A stretch of 34,969 nucleotides of DNA. Origin: a virus. The position numbers and the translations under genes were made by a program. The notes under the pieces are model-generated. The model was not told the origin of the DNA. It saw only the letters and a list, made by a program, of their open reading frames with translations, and made no database searches. Below, piece by piece: positions 1-5,560 of this stretch. How positions within the stretch are numbered: the stretch's first letter is position 1; each line of letters starts with the position of its first letter. Location: positions 1 through 34,969 of the IMG/VR virus record IMGVR_UViG_3300044530_002035. One strand, given 5' to 3'.

Positions 1-285
1 GTGGGACAGATTAAGACTCAGGAGAAAAGATGGATTATTGATATTGATAATGTATCGATGGACGGATTCAATCATGACCCATATCAGGTGTCATTGAGAG
101 AATATATAAACGAGTTACAAAAAGAGGTAGGAAAAGACCAAGGAATGACTTTTATTAAGACAAGAAGTGGATTCCATATCATAACTCAACCTTTTAATGT
201 AATGAAATTTAAAGAAAGATATCCCGAGGTTGATATTCAAAAAAAGAACCCAACATTATTATATTATCCCAATAATTTAGGTTAA
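1..285 (+). CDS. Unknown phage protein, 5' end probably outside window
   Basis: The frame is open from the first base, and the GTG at position 1 may be internal, so the 94 residues seen are probably the C-terminal part of a longer protein. Notable stretches are WIIDIDNV near the start, TRSGFHIITQPF in the middle and a C-terminal KKNPTLLYYP. An acidic strand followed by a TRSGFH-type segment is faintly reminiscent of small archaeo-eukaryotic primase or nucleotidyltransferase folds, but that is weak and I do not assign a function. The gene ends 16 bases before the first tRNA of the cluster. Confidence 0.7.
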   Translation: MGQIKTQEKRWIIDIDNVSMDGFNHDPYQVSLREYINELQKEVGKDQGMTFIKTRSGFHIITQPFNVMKFKERYPEVDIQKKNPTLLYYPNNLG

Positions 286-301
286 ATTTGTAAAACAAAA
301 G

Positions 302-373
302 GGTCGGTTGGCCGAGTGGTTTAGGCGGTAGTCTGCAAAACTATCTACACAGGTTCGAATCCTGTACCGACCT
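302..373 (+). tRNA. tRNA-Cys (GCA)
   Basis: Acceptor arms GGTCGGT (302-308) and ACCGACC (366-372) pair perfectly. The T-arm is ACAGG-TTCGAAT-CCTGT and the anticodon loop CTGCAAA gives GCA. No CCA is encoded. Confidence 0.92.
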
Positions 374-374
374 C

Positions 375-494
375 ATGACAAAGAAAGAAATTGACAAAAT
401 GGTTAAAGCCATTAGAATGACAACAAAAAAAGCTTGTAAGAATAAGAAATCTGCTCGTAAGTTTCTTATTAAAGCTGGAATTGTAAAAAAATAA
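375..494 (+). CDS. Small basic protein of 39 residues
   Basis: The ATG lies one base after the tRNA-Cys discriminator, and the TAA is one base before the tRNA-Trp acceptor, so the gene fills the gap between two tRNAs. The product is highly basic, with the C-terminal stretch ARKFLIKAGIVKK. Short proteins ending in a FLxKAGI-type motif are frequent in tailed phages and their hosts, which is why I accept an ORF this short. No function can be assigned. The lysine-rich composition would fit nucleic-acid binding, but this is only a composition argument. Confidence 0.6.
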   Translation: MTKKEIDKMVKAIRMTTKKACKNKKSARKFLIKAGIVKK

Positions 495-495
495 T

Positions 496-568
496 ACGTG
501 TGTAGCTCAGTTGGTAGAGCAGTAGTCTCCAAAACTATGTGTCAGAGGTTCGAATCCTTTCATGCGTG
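496..568 (+). tRNA. tRNA-Trp (CCA)
   Basis: Acceptor arms ACGTGTG and CATGCGT pair with two G-U type pairs. The T-arm is AGAGG-TTCGAAT-CCTTT. The anticodon stem AGTAGT/ACTAT encloses loop CTCCAAA, anticodon CCA. Discriminator G. Confidence 0.9.
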
Positions 569-574
569 CTAAAG

Positions 575-664
575 GTTGATTGGGGAATGATGATGTAAAA
601 CCTGTTAGTGGTTGGAATAAGACATCGTCGGAGTTTAAACTAACATCAGTAATGCCAATCATAA
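575..664 (+). other. Possible structured non-coding RNA inside the tRNA cluster
   Basis: There is no ATG-started ORF and no T-loop here, so it is not a tRNA. Nested complementary segments are visible: GATTGG with CCAATC as the outer pair, TGAT with ATCA, and GTTAG with CTAAC as the inner pair. This gives a cloverless rod of about 85 nt. A long open frame without ATG runs through it into the tRNA-Tyr gene. Whether it is an RNA or spacer is unresolved. Confidence 0.3.
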
Positions 665-704
665 AAGGAGTCGTCCACGGAACCATCTTCTCCTTTCCTT
701 ATTT

Positions 705-786
705 GGGAGTATCGCATAGCGGCAATTGCAGAAGACTGTAAATCTTCCCTCTTTAGAGTTCGTAGGTTCGAGTCCTACTACTCCCA
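705..786 (+). tRNA. tRNA-Tyr (GTA)
   Basis: Class II tRNA with a long variable arm. Acceptor arms GGGAGTA and TACTCCC pair perfectly. The T-arm is GTAGG-TTCGAGT-CCTAC and the anticodon loop CTGTAAA lies between AAGA and TCTT. Discriminator A. Confidence 0.94.
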
Positions 787-792
787 CATTTT

Positions 793-866
793 GGACTTGT
801 AGCTCAGTTGGTTAGAGCACTTCACTCATAATGAATAGGTCCCTGGTTCGAGCCCAGGCTGGTCCA
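793..866 (+). tRNA. tRNA with CAT anticodon (elongator Met, or Ile2 if lysidine-modified)
   Basis: The D-arm GCTCAGTTGGTTAGAGC is standard. The anticodon stem TTCA/TGAA encloses loop CTCATAA, and the T-arm is CCTGG-TTCGAGC-CCAGG. Acceptor arms GGACTTG and CTGGTCC contain one T-T mismatch. Met and Ile2 cannot be separated by eye. Confidence 0.88.
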
Positions 867-872
867 CAATAT

Positions 873-943
873 TGCCCGATGGTGTAGCGGTAGCACAAAT
901 GTTTTTGGTGCATTTAGGGTTGGTTCGAATCCAGCTCGGGTAA
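873..943 (+). tRNA. tRNA-Gln (TTG)
   Basis: Acceptor arms TGCCCGA and TCGGGTA give a U1-A72 first pair, as is usual for tRNA-Gln. The anticodon stem AATGT/GCATT encloses TTTTGGT, anticodon TTG. The T-arm is GTTGG-TTCGAAT-CCAGC. Confidence 0.87.
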
Positions 944-952
944 CTAAATAAA

Positions 953-1030
953 ATGGAAAAAAATATGTGGTTTTTATTAGTATGGGTTATTTTGATGATT
1001 ATTGTCAAATGGGACAATGACCGCGATTAG
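953..1030 (+). CDS. 25-residue single-pass membrane peptide
   Basis: ATG at 953, TAG at 1028-1030, which directly abuts the first base of the next tRNA. After MEKNM comes one uninterrupted hydrophobic stretch (WFLLVWVILMIIV) followed by a charged tail (KWDNDRD). That is the layout of a one-helix membrane peptide. Its exact fit between two tRNAs supports a real gene, but the ORF is very short and could be chance. No function assigned. Confidence 0.45.
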   Translation: MEKNMWFLLVWVILMIIVKWDNDRD

Positions 1031-1102
1031 GGTTTTATGGTGTAACGGATAGCACACGAAACTACGGATTTCGGAGTTTAGGTTCGAATCCTAATAGAAC
1101 CT
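1031..1102 (+). tRNA. tRNA-Arg (ACG)
   Basis: Acceptor arms GGTTTTA and TAGAACC pair with one G-U. The anticodon stem CGAAA/TTTCG encloses CTACGGA, anticodon ACG, presumably read as ICG after host TadA editing. The T-arm is TTAGG-TTCGAAT-CCTAA. Confidence 0.88.
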
Positions 1103-1108
1103 CTAAAC

Positions 1109-1178
1109 TGCGTGGCTTAGAGGAAAAGAACTATCTCTCATAAGGATGGTCAATTGGGTTCAAACCCCAAACACGCAA
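1109..1178 (+). tRNA. Second tRNA with CAT anticodon (Met, fMet or Ile2)
   Basis: Acceptor TGCGTGG pairs with ACACGCA except for the last position. The weak anticodon stem TATCT/GGATG encloses CTCATAA, and the T-arm is TTGGG-TTCAAAC-CCCAA. The U1-A72 start and the short D-arm differ from the CAT tRNA at 793-866, so the two probably have different amino-acid identities. Confidence 0.78.
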
Positions 1179-1183
1179 CATAT

Positions 1184-1257
1184 GGTGGCTATAGCTCAGT
1201 TGGCAGAGCGCTTGGTTGTGGTCCAAGTTGTCACGGGTTCGATTCCCGTTAGTCACC
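1184..1257 (+). tRNA. tRNA-His (GTG)
   Basis: The encoded G(-1) at 1184 faces C73 at 1257, the hallmark of bacterial tRNA-His. Acceptor arms GTGGCTA and TAGTCAC pair. The anticodon stem TTGG/CCAA encloses TTGTGGT, and the T-arm is ACGGG-TTCGATT-CCCGT. Confidence 0.94.
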
Positions 1258-1300
1258 CAAAGTGTTTACAACGGACAAGGCTTAGGCAAGTGAGTTGAGA

Positions 1301-1375
1301 ATGAGTAGTAGGAGATTTAATCGTTTGGACTACAGAAAGTTTGATACAATAGATTGGTGGGATGCGAGTGGTTGA
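1301..1375 (+). CDS. Possible 24-residue peptide between tRNA-His and tRNA-Ser
   Basis: The ORF begins MSSRRFNRLDYRKF and ends DWWDASG, a basic N-terminal half and a Trp-rich acidic end. It sits in a 134-base gap bounded by an inverted repeat (AAGTGTTT near 1260, AAACACTT near 1378). It could be a real micro-protein or chance reading of a structured spacer. There is no clear ribosome binding site, but these are not expected in Bacteroidetes-type genes. Confidence 0.3.
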   Translation: MSSRRFNRLDYRKFDTIDWWDASG

Positions 1376-1391
1376 CCAAAACACTTATTAC

Positions 1392-1477
1392 GGAAGGATG
1401 GCAGAGTTGGTCTATTGCGTCAGTCTTGAAAACTGAAGTACTGCAAGGTACCGTGGGTTCGAATCCTACTCCTTCCG
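1392..1477 (+). tRNA. tRNA-Ser (TGA)
   Basis: Class II tRNA with a long variable hairpin (GTACTGCAAGGTAC). Acceptor arms GGAAGGA and TCCTTCC with G73. The anticodon stem CAGT/ACTG encloses CTTGAAA. The T-arm is GTGGG-TTCGAAT-CCTAC. Confidence 0.92.
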
Positions 1478-1498
1478 CAATTTTTTACCCATATTGAC

Positions 1499-1507
1499 TA
1501 TTTATTA
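1499..1507 (+). promoter_or_regulatory. Putative phage late promoter for the Dps-like gene
   Basis: TATTTATTA ends two bases before the ATG at 1510. With T4-like spacing the transcript would start at or next to the start codon. Confidence 0.6.
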
Positions 1508-1509
1508 GT

Positions 1510-1959
1510 ATGGAAAAAGTAACATTAACAAAAGAGCAACTATTCAAGGTAATGCACCTGAATGAACAGGAAAATAAGTCTGAAACTAAAGGTAACTCAG
1601 GATTTAAGAATATGGTGTCAGCACTATTACATTCTCAAACTCAGGTACACATCTTTCATTTACAGACTAAGTCATATTCTGAACATAAAGCATTACAAAA
1701 ATACTATGAAGGAATTGATGCATTAGTGGACGGTATTATCGAAAGTTATCAAGGTAAGTACGATGTTATTAAAAATTATGATTCAGTTAAAACTGAGGAC
1801 TATAAGAGTTCTGAGCAAGTAATTAATTATTTCAAATCATTAGATACTATGATTGAGAAATCTAGAAAAGAAGTTAAAGAATCGTTCATTCAAAACCAAA
1901 TTGATACGGTTCAGGAATTAATATTCTCCACAGTATATAAGTTAAGATTCTTAAAATAA
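1510..1959 (+). CDS. Dps/ferritin-like helical protein (DUF5856-like)
   Basis: The 149-residue product has a central helix HIFHLQTKSYSEHKALQKYY (about residues 47-66) followed by a second helix with DALVDGIIESYQGKYDVI. Histidines and an acidic residue are spaced as in the Dps/ferritin-like metal-site helices. I recognise it as resembling a family of phage Dps-like proteins (DUF5856), from memory rather than a search. In cells Dps proteins bind DNA and oxidise iron. The first 19 residues end in HLNE, an [L/I]-x-E site like those cut by T4-type prohead protease, so it may travel inside the capsid. A late-promoter motif touches the start codon and an intrinsic terminator follows, making it a single-gene unit. 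Confidence 0.75.
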   Translation: MEKVTLTKEQLFKVMHLNEQENKSETKGNSGFKNMVSALLHSQTQVHIFHLQTKSYSEHKALQKYYEGIDALVDGIIESYQGKYDVIKNYDSVKTEDYKSSEQVINYFKSLDTMIEKSRKEVKESFIQNQIDTVQELIFSTVYKLRFLK

Positions 1960-1982
1960 GATACTGTCGAAATCTAATATTG

Positions 1983-2018
1983 AATTCCTCTAATTTAAAA
2001 GTTAGGGGAATTTTTTTT
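1983..2018 (+). terminator. Intrinsic terminator after the Dps-like gene
   Basis: AATTCCTCTAA (1983-1993) pairs with TTAGGGGAATT (2002-2012) with one G-U pair, and eight T follow. Confidence 0.85.
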
Positions 2019-2033
2019 ATGGTACAAAATGAC

Positions 2034-2041
2034 TATCTTTG
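2034..2041 (+). promoter_or_regulatory. Bacteroidetes-type -7 element before tRNA-Ile
   Basis: TATCTTTG matches the host TAnnTTTG element, about 10 bases before the tRNA start and just after the previous terminator. The upstream region is a T-run rather than a clear TTG. Confidence 0.55.
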
Positions 2042-2050
2042 TACAAATAA

Positions 2051-2124
2051 TGGAATATAGCTCAATTGGTTAGAGCGTCCGCCTGATACGCGGGAGGTTG
2101 ATGGTTCGAGTCCATCTATTCCAA
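2051..2124 (+). tRNA. tRNA-Ile (GAT)
   Basis: Acceptor arms TGGAATA and TATTCCA pair perfectly. The anticodon stem CCGC/GCGG encloses CTGATAC, and the T-arm is GATGG-TTCGAGT-CCATC. Confidence 0.94.
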
Positions 2125-2126
2125 CA

Positions 2127-2462
2127 ATGGAAAATGAAATTAAAAACAAAACTGGCAATAGAGCCAAGTTTAAGAAAATTGTAAAAGAGTATAAAAACGC
2201 CACTACTTCAGAAATTTGGGAAGGGGTTAGGGATAATTTTACTTTTGGGTTTATTGGTGCGACTATTGTTGTGTTTATTGCAACAAGAGCGGATTTTGCG
2301 GTGTTATTAGGTTATCTGGCGTATTACTTTTTTATGGGTAAGATAGTTAACCGTCCCAAATATGTAACAGATTTGGGACGAATGATAGTGTTCCCAATAC
2401 CATCAGCATTAGGCGCATTTGCAGGATATAAATTATCTTATTACCTTTTACAATTATTGTAA
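2127..2462 (+). CDS. Small membrane protein, unknown function
   Basis: The ATG lies two bases after tRNA-Ile and the stop is six bases before tRNA-Ser, so it is probably co-transcribed with both. The product has 111 residues: a basic, soluble N-terminal part (about 1-40), then hydrophobic segments FTFGFIGATIVVFIATRA, FAVLLGYLAYYFFMG and a C-terminal IPSALGAFAGYKLSYYLLQL. Three membrane helices are likely. I do not recognise the family, and nothing in the sequence points to holin-specific features beyond size and helix count. Confidence 0.75.
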   Translation: MENEIKNKTGNRAKFKKIVKEYKNATTSEIWEGVRDNFTFGFIGATIVVFIATRADFAVLLGYLAYYFFMGKIVNRPKYVTDLGRMIVFPIPSALGAFAGYKLSYYLLQLL

Positions 2463-2468
2463 TGTGTT

Positions 2469-2554
2469 GGAGAGTTACCCAAGTTGGTGAAGGGGCTTGT
2501 TTGCTAAACAAGTAGGGTGTTAAAGCCGCGAGGGTTCGAGCCCCTCACTCTCCG
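2469..2554 (+). tRNA. tRNA-Ser (GCT)
   Basis: Class II. Acceptor arms GGAGAGT and ACTCTCC with G73. The anticodon stem CTTGT/ACAAG encloses TTGCTAA, and the T-arm is GAGGG-TTCGAGC-CCCTC. Confidence 0.94.
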
Positions 2555-2575
2555 CAGAAAAAAATATCTGAAAAG

Positions 2576-2609
2576 TTGACATAATCGAATAACCTTCCTA
2601 TATTTATAA
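2576..2609 (+). promoter_or_regulatory. Promoter region for the small lipoprotein gene
   Basis: TTGACATAA at about 2576 is followed by TATTTATAA at 2601-2609, 36 bases before the ATG. A similar TTGACATAA lies before the UVR gene at 18207. Confidence 0.5.
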
Positions 2610-2645
2610 TCTATTAATTAATAAACAAACAAAGAAAAAAAAAAC

Positions 2646-2831
2646 ATGAAAAAAGTATTAGCAATTTTTGCAATCGCGTCAATCGCAGTGTTATCATCTT
2701 GTGGTAACGGAAAATCAACTGAAGTTAACTCTGACTCAACTGCAGTCGCAGTAGATTCAGTAAAAGTGGATTCAGCCGCAGTGTCTGTAGACTCTACAAA
2801 AACTGAAGCAACTGCAGTAGAAGTAAAATAA
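2646..2831 (+). CDS. Small lipoprotein
   Basis: The 61-residue product has a classic signal peptide (MKK, then a hydrophobic stretch) and lipobox LSSC with the lipidated Cys at residue 19. The mature part is only 43 residues, almost entirely Ser, Thr, Val, Ala, Asp and Lys in a loose VDSxxV repeat. Such tiny lipoproteins are common in Flavobacteria. In a phage, a surface lipoprotein expressed during infection could act in superinfection exclusion, as in other phages, but nothing here proves it. It has its own promoter region and a strong terminator, the layout of an independent cargo gene. Confidence 0.8.
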   Translation: MKKVLAIFAIASIAVLSSCGNGKSTEVNSDSTAVAVDSVKVDSAAVSVDSTKTEATAVEVK

Positions 2832-2853
2832 TTATATTTCTATTCAAAACTTA

Positions 2854-2881
2854 AAAACCCATCATACGATGGGTTTTTTTA
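2854..2881. terminator. Bidirectional intrinsic terminator
   Basis: AAAAACCCATC and GATGGGTTTTTTT flank a four-base loop. It lies between the convergent lipoprotein and M15 peptidase genes and can serve both. Confidence 0.88.
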
Positions 2882-4216
2882 TTATAACAACTTTTTAATT
2901 TTTTCGATATTTTCGGTAACTCTTTTTCTACCAAAAGGGTCTTTAATAAAATCTAATACCCATGGGTCTACAGGTCTTTTATCTGCAACCCCTCCCCACC
3001 TTTTCTGAGTCATATTTCCTGACTTATCATATCTATCACCAAAAACCCTATCAATCGCTTTTGCAGGTAAAGAAGATACCATTGATGTGATATTGTCTTT
3101 TGGTGTTCTATCACTATCAAAGACAGATGACCTATATCTTGATTTATCTTTCTTTTCAGTGTCATCTGAATTTTTACCTTTTTTAGGTGAAGCGGATTTA
3201 ATCCCTTCAGAACCAATCGGGATAATATTCCAAGAACTATCAAACATTGATACGTCAACATCAGAGTCAGTTCTACCAATAACATCTCCTCTTGAGATAG
3301 TTTGACCATCTCTAACTAATGGTGTACTAATACCACAAAATTGAAGGTAAAACTTTTTATCATCTTCATTTTTAATTGTTATTTGATTAAGACATCCTGA
3401 AGAATATTTCTTATTAAAAACAACTCCTGAAATTGGGCTTTTAATTTTTGGGTTAGTATCTTTTGGAATTACAATTCTTCCATATCGATTACTAACGTCA
3501 TTACCAAAACTTTTTTGTTCATTAATCTTTCCCTCTGTTTTAAGGAATTTACTGGCGATTGATTTACCCATTTGACTTAAGAAATCGTCTTTAGGAACTC
3601 CTGCGGCATCAAATACCGAGTCCGATTTTGAGGCTGACGCACCTGCCGATGCTGCGTTATAAGCGGTTTGACTGGCATTATCTCCTGTTGTCGTAGGTGC
3701 TCCACCTGACTCTCCTGAATTATTTGACACGTGTAAGTGATTATAGTGGTTACCACCTGTATTGGTTTGCCACAACACGGCTTTATCGTTTCCTGATTCG
3801 GTGTTTAGTGTGTATCCCATAGATACTAACGCATCTTTTAATTTGTTACCTAAAGACCTAAATTCAGAATTACCATTTGCTGAATTGGTGGCTCCTCCCG
3901 AACCAATACCATTTAGTACTGCGATATCTACGGCTGTTTTTTTTGTGTGTCTACTAGGATTTCCTGTAACGGTATTTGATGGGTGACCTGTGGATGCTGT
4001 AGTAATTGTTGTTGTAATCCCCGCTGCTTTAGAAGCAGCATTTATATCGTCTAACAAAGGTTTGTTAACTGAGTCATACTGAGTTCCATCGTTATCATAC
4101 TTAAGATTACTATAATTGGTATCGTTGAGTTGTACTAACTCTAATTCGCTAATGATATTTCTATTATTAGTAAGGATTTCTTCGTATATCGATAATATGT
4201 CTTTATTTACTTTCAT
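2882..4216 (-). CDS. M15-type peptidase fused to a degenerate M23 domain
   Basis: 444 residues. Residues about 45-165 look like a VanY/M15 zinc peptidase: SRHTKKTAVDIAV supplies H90 and D97, and NHYNHLHVS supplies the HLH with H162. This family cuts peptidoglycan stem peptides. A Ser/Ala/Gly-rich linker follows, then residues about 245-325 resemble a LytM/M23 fold (PISGVVFNKK, GQTISRGDVIGRT), but the usual HLHF metal ligands are replaced by VDVSMF, so this domain is probably inactive and may bind wall. The C-terminal tail is basic. The N-terminus carries candidate gp21 sites (SIYE, IISE). A late-promoter motif lies four bases upstream, which points to a virion-associated lysin rather than a simple endolysin. 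Confidence 0.8.
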   Translation of the reverse strand: MKVNKDILSIYEEILTNNRNIISELELVQLNDTNYSNLKYDNDGTQYDSVNKPLLDDINAASKAAGITTTITTASTGHPSNTVTGNPSRHTKKTAVDIAVLNGIGSGGATNSANGNSEFRSLGNKLKDALVSMGYTLNTESGNDKAVLWQTNTGGNHYNHLHVSNNSGESGGAPTTTGDNASQTAYNAASAGASASKSDSVFDAAGVPKDDFLSQMGKSIASKFLKTEGKINEQKSFGNDVSNRYGRIVIPKDTNPKIKSPISGVVFNKKYSSGCLNQITIKNEDDKKFYLQFCGISTPLVRDGQTISRGDVIGRTDSDVDVSMFDSSWNIIPIGSEGIKSASPKKGKNSDDTEKKDKSRYRSSVFDSDRTPKDNITSMVSSLPAKAIDRVFGDRYDKSGNMTQKRWGGVADKRPVDPWVLDFIKDPFGRKRVTENIEKIKKLL

Positions 4217-4220
4217 GTAT

Positions 4221-4229
4221 TAATAAATA
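4221..4229 (-). promoter_or_regulatory. Putative phage late promoter for the M15 peptidase gene
   Basis: On the minus strand TATTTATTA is followed by ATAC and then the ATG, a four-base gap. Confidence 0.6.
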
Positions 4230-4257
4230 CCTGAGTTAAACAAAAAAAGACCAACGA

Positions 4258-4593
4258 TTAGTTGGCCTTCTTTGTATACGTAAGTCTTTTAATTTTAACC
4301 TGAGTTTCTTCAGGTAAACCCTTTAGTAACGTTGATTCTTCTTCTTTAACAGGTTTTGGTTTTTTAGTCGGTTTAATTTCAACTAAACCAAATTTCAAAT
4401 ATCTATACCAAAATCTTTCGTGTAGATAATATAACGCGGGTTTAATTAATAACTCGGCAGCTCCAAACGCCGCTCCAAATGTTACACTACCTGTTACCCA
4501 CCACATGATTAAAAATCCAACTAAGGTGCTGATTATTCTGTAACTAATTGTTTTTGCCAAATGTCGTTTGGCGGAAACTTTAATCTGATTCAT
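4258..4593 (-). CDS. DUF2061-type membrane protein
   Basis: The first 60 residues match what I know of DUF2061: AKRHLAKTISYRIISTLVGFLIMWWVTG, then FGAAELLIKPALYYLHERFWYRY. These include the conserved R..AK..SYR start and the YYLHER.W end. Two membrane helices are expected. A Lys/Glu-rich cytoplasmic tail of about 50 residues follows. The family is of unknown function and is sometimes found near sulfate assimilation genes. The start overlaps the end of the upstream HAD gene by 14 bases, so it is the last gene of the minus-strand operon. Confidence 0.8.
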   Translation of the reverse strand: MNQIKVSAKRHLAKTISYRIISTLVGFLIMWWVTGSVTFGAAFGAAELLIKPALYYLHERFWYRYLKFGLVEIKPTKKPKPVKEEESTLLKGLPEETQVKIKRLTYTKKAN

Positions 4594-4975
4594 AAGGACT
4601 AATGTACGATGGAATTTCGATTTCTCTTAATCCACCGTCTCTTTCTAAGTTTATACCAATAGCTCTTGGTAGTTCTGGCTTATCAGGGTCAATATCGTTT
4701 AAAACAACTCTTGTTCCTCTACCACAATTCATAACTATCTGATTATACTTAATTCCAAGAGTACCTAATTCGTTCTCCGTAAATTCTCTGTAAGTTTCAG
4801 GTCTTGCGGTTGTAATGATAATTACTGAACCTGAATCAAAATGACTATTCACAAAATCAATTACATCTTGGATTGGAGTTAATGTTGACTCAGCGAGTTC
4901 ACTGAACTTTCTGTACTTAACTAAGGTACCATCGATGTCAACAAATAAGGTTGGGTTTTTAACTACTTTCTTCAT
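4580..4975 (-). CDS. HAD-superfamily phosphatase
   Basis: 131 residues. Motif I is FVDIDGTLVKY with the catalytic pair D13 and D15. Motif II is VIIITTARPETYREF, a Thr/Ser after a hydrophobic strand. A late LNDIDPDKP supplies acidic residues for motif IV. There is no large cap domain, so it is a small HAD of the kind that acts on phosphorylated nucleic-acid ends or small metabolites. The substrate is unknown. It lies one base after the PspC gene and overlaps the DUF2061 gene. Confidence 0.8.
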   Translation of the reverse strand: MKKVVKNPTLFVDIDGTLVKYRKFSELAESTLTPIQDVIDFVNSHFDSGSVIIITTARPETYREFTENELGTLGIKYNQIVMNCGRGTRVVLNDIDPDKPELPRAIGINLERDGGLREIEIPSYISPYESD

Positions 4976-4976
4976 A

Positions 4977-5165
4977 TTAAAATTTCGGTTCTTTTGGAAT
5001 TATAGCCCAAAGTAAAAGATATATAAAAATTGCTGGCATTGGGGTGAAAATACCGACTAAAAAAAGAACACGAAATATAACTTCGTCAATTCCAAAATAA
5101 TCCCCTAATCCTCCACAAACTCCACCAAGTTTGGATTCTTTTCTTCTTAATAATTGTTTTTTCAT
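4977..5165 (-). CDS. PspC-domain membrane protein
   Basis: The 62 residues are almost wholly one PspC domain: KLGGVCGGLGDYFGIDEVIFRVLF followed by a hydrophobic helix and the typical LLLWAIIPKEP end. PspC proteins sense envelope stress in the phage-shock response. Phage copies could blunt or modulate that response, but this is inference. The gene lies downstream of the structured RNA at 5178-5340 and is followed at one base by the HAD gene. Confidence 0.88.
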   Translation of the reverse strand: MKKQLLRRKESKLGGVCGGLGDYFGIDEVIFRVLFLVGIFTPMPAIFIYLLLWAIIPKEPKF

Positions 5166-5177
5166 AATTTAAAAAAT

Positions 5178-5340
5178 AAAAAAAGGTGGTCAGGGACTAT
5201 TGGGGTATCCCCTGAGAGTGCACTTCCGTTCGTCGCTGCAGACAACTACAATAGTTTGACCACCATACGTTAAGGTCTTATGGTTTACCTTGTCGAGTTC
5301 TACCTCGATTCAAATTCACATACACCCAACGCCTTTAACT
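5178..5340 (-). ncRNA. Putative stand-alone structured RNA
   Basis: On the minus strand a Bacteroidetes-type promoter at 5347-5376 precedes a 160-nt stretch with no ORF. It holds small hairpins (CGAGGTAGAACTCG; CCATA with TATGG), then a long rod: GGTGGTCA (5264-5257) with TGACCACC (5192-5185), and inside it ACTATTG with CAATAGT. The rod is directly followed by T7-A-T6, as in an intrinsic terminator. The inner loop contains a GGGG/CCCC mini-hairpin. I do not recognise the family. It may instead be a long 5' leader of the PspC gene if termination is conditional. Confidence 0.55.
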
Positions 5341-5346
5341 GTGTTA

Positions 5347-5376
5347 CAAATGTAACAGATTTTTATACTTTAACAA
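5347..5376 (-). promoter_or_regulatory. Bacteroidetes-type promoter for the structured RNA
   Basis: TTG at 5376-5374, a 19-base spacer, then TACATTTG at 5354-5347 on the minus strand. The -7 element sits inside a perfect inverted repeat, TGTTACA-AA-TGTAACA, which could be an operator. Confidence 0.6.
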
Positions 5377-5560
5377 AGTGTTTATTGTTTAATTCTCTAA
5401 TAGAAATTTGGTTATGTTTCCATTCTTTCCAAACCTCAAAATCTTTCAATTCTTCTAATGTGTCTTCATGAATCAAAACAAATCCTTCAGGAGCGTTCCC
5501 TTCTAATTTTCCTGTAGGTCCTCTTTCTTCTATTAACCTTTTAATATCTACTTGTCCCAT
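5363..5560 (-). CDS. Small unknown protein
   Basis: 65 residues, acidic in the middle (LIHEDTLEELKDFEVWKEWKHN), no membrane segment and no cysteine cluster. I do not recognise it. Its ATG overlaps the stop of the upstream HAD gene by one base, so it is translationally coupled. Its 3' end carries the -33 part of the promoter of the structured RNA. Confidence 0.65.
   Translation of the reverse strand: MGQVDIKRLIEERGPTGKLEGNAPEGFVLIHEDTLEELKDFEVWKEWKHNQISIRELNNKHFVKV

Noticed and set aside
1-285. Primase identity for the first gene
   Set aside because: Only faint similarity to an AEP-like motif and the N-terminal part is missing.
341-532. Minus-strand ORF of 63 codons
   Set aside because: It runs antisense through tRNA-Cys, the 39-codon ORF and part of tRNA-Trp; it has no independent support.
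575-664. Spacer considered as a degenerate tRNA
   Set aside because: No T-loop consensus (TTCGA/TTCAA) and no seven-pair acceptor could be found.
826-1017. Minus-strand ORF with PSWIRTNPKC and GLEPGTYS segments
   Set aside because: These are the well-known spurious translations of antisense tRNA T-arms; the ORF covers tRNA-Met and tRNA-Gln.
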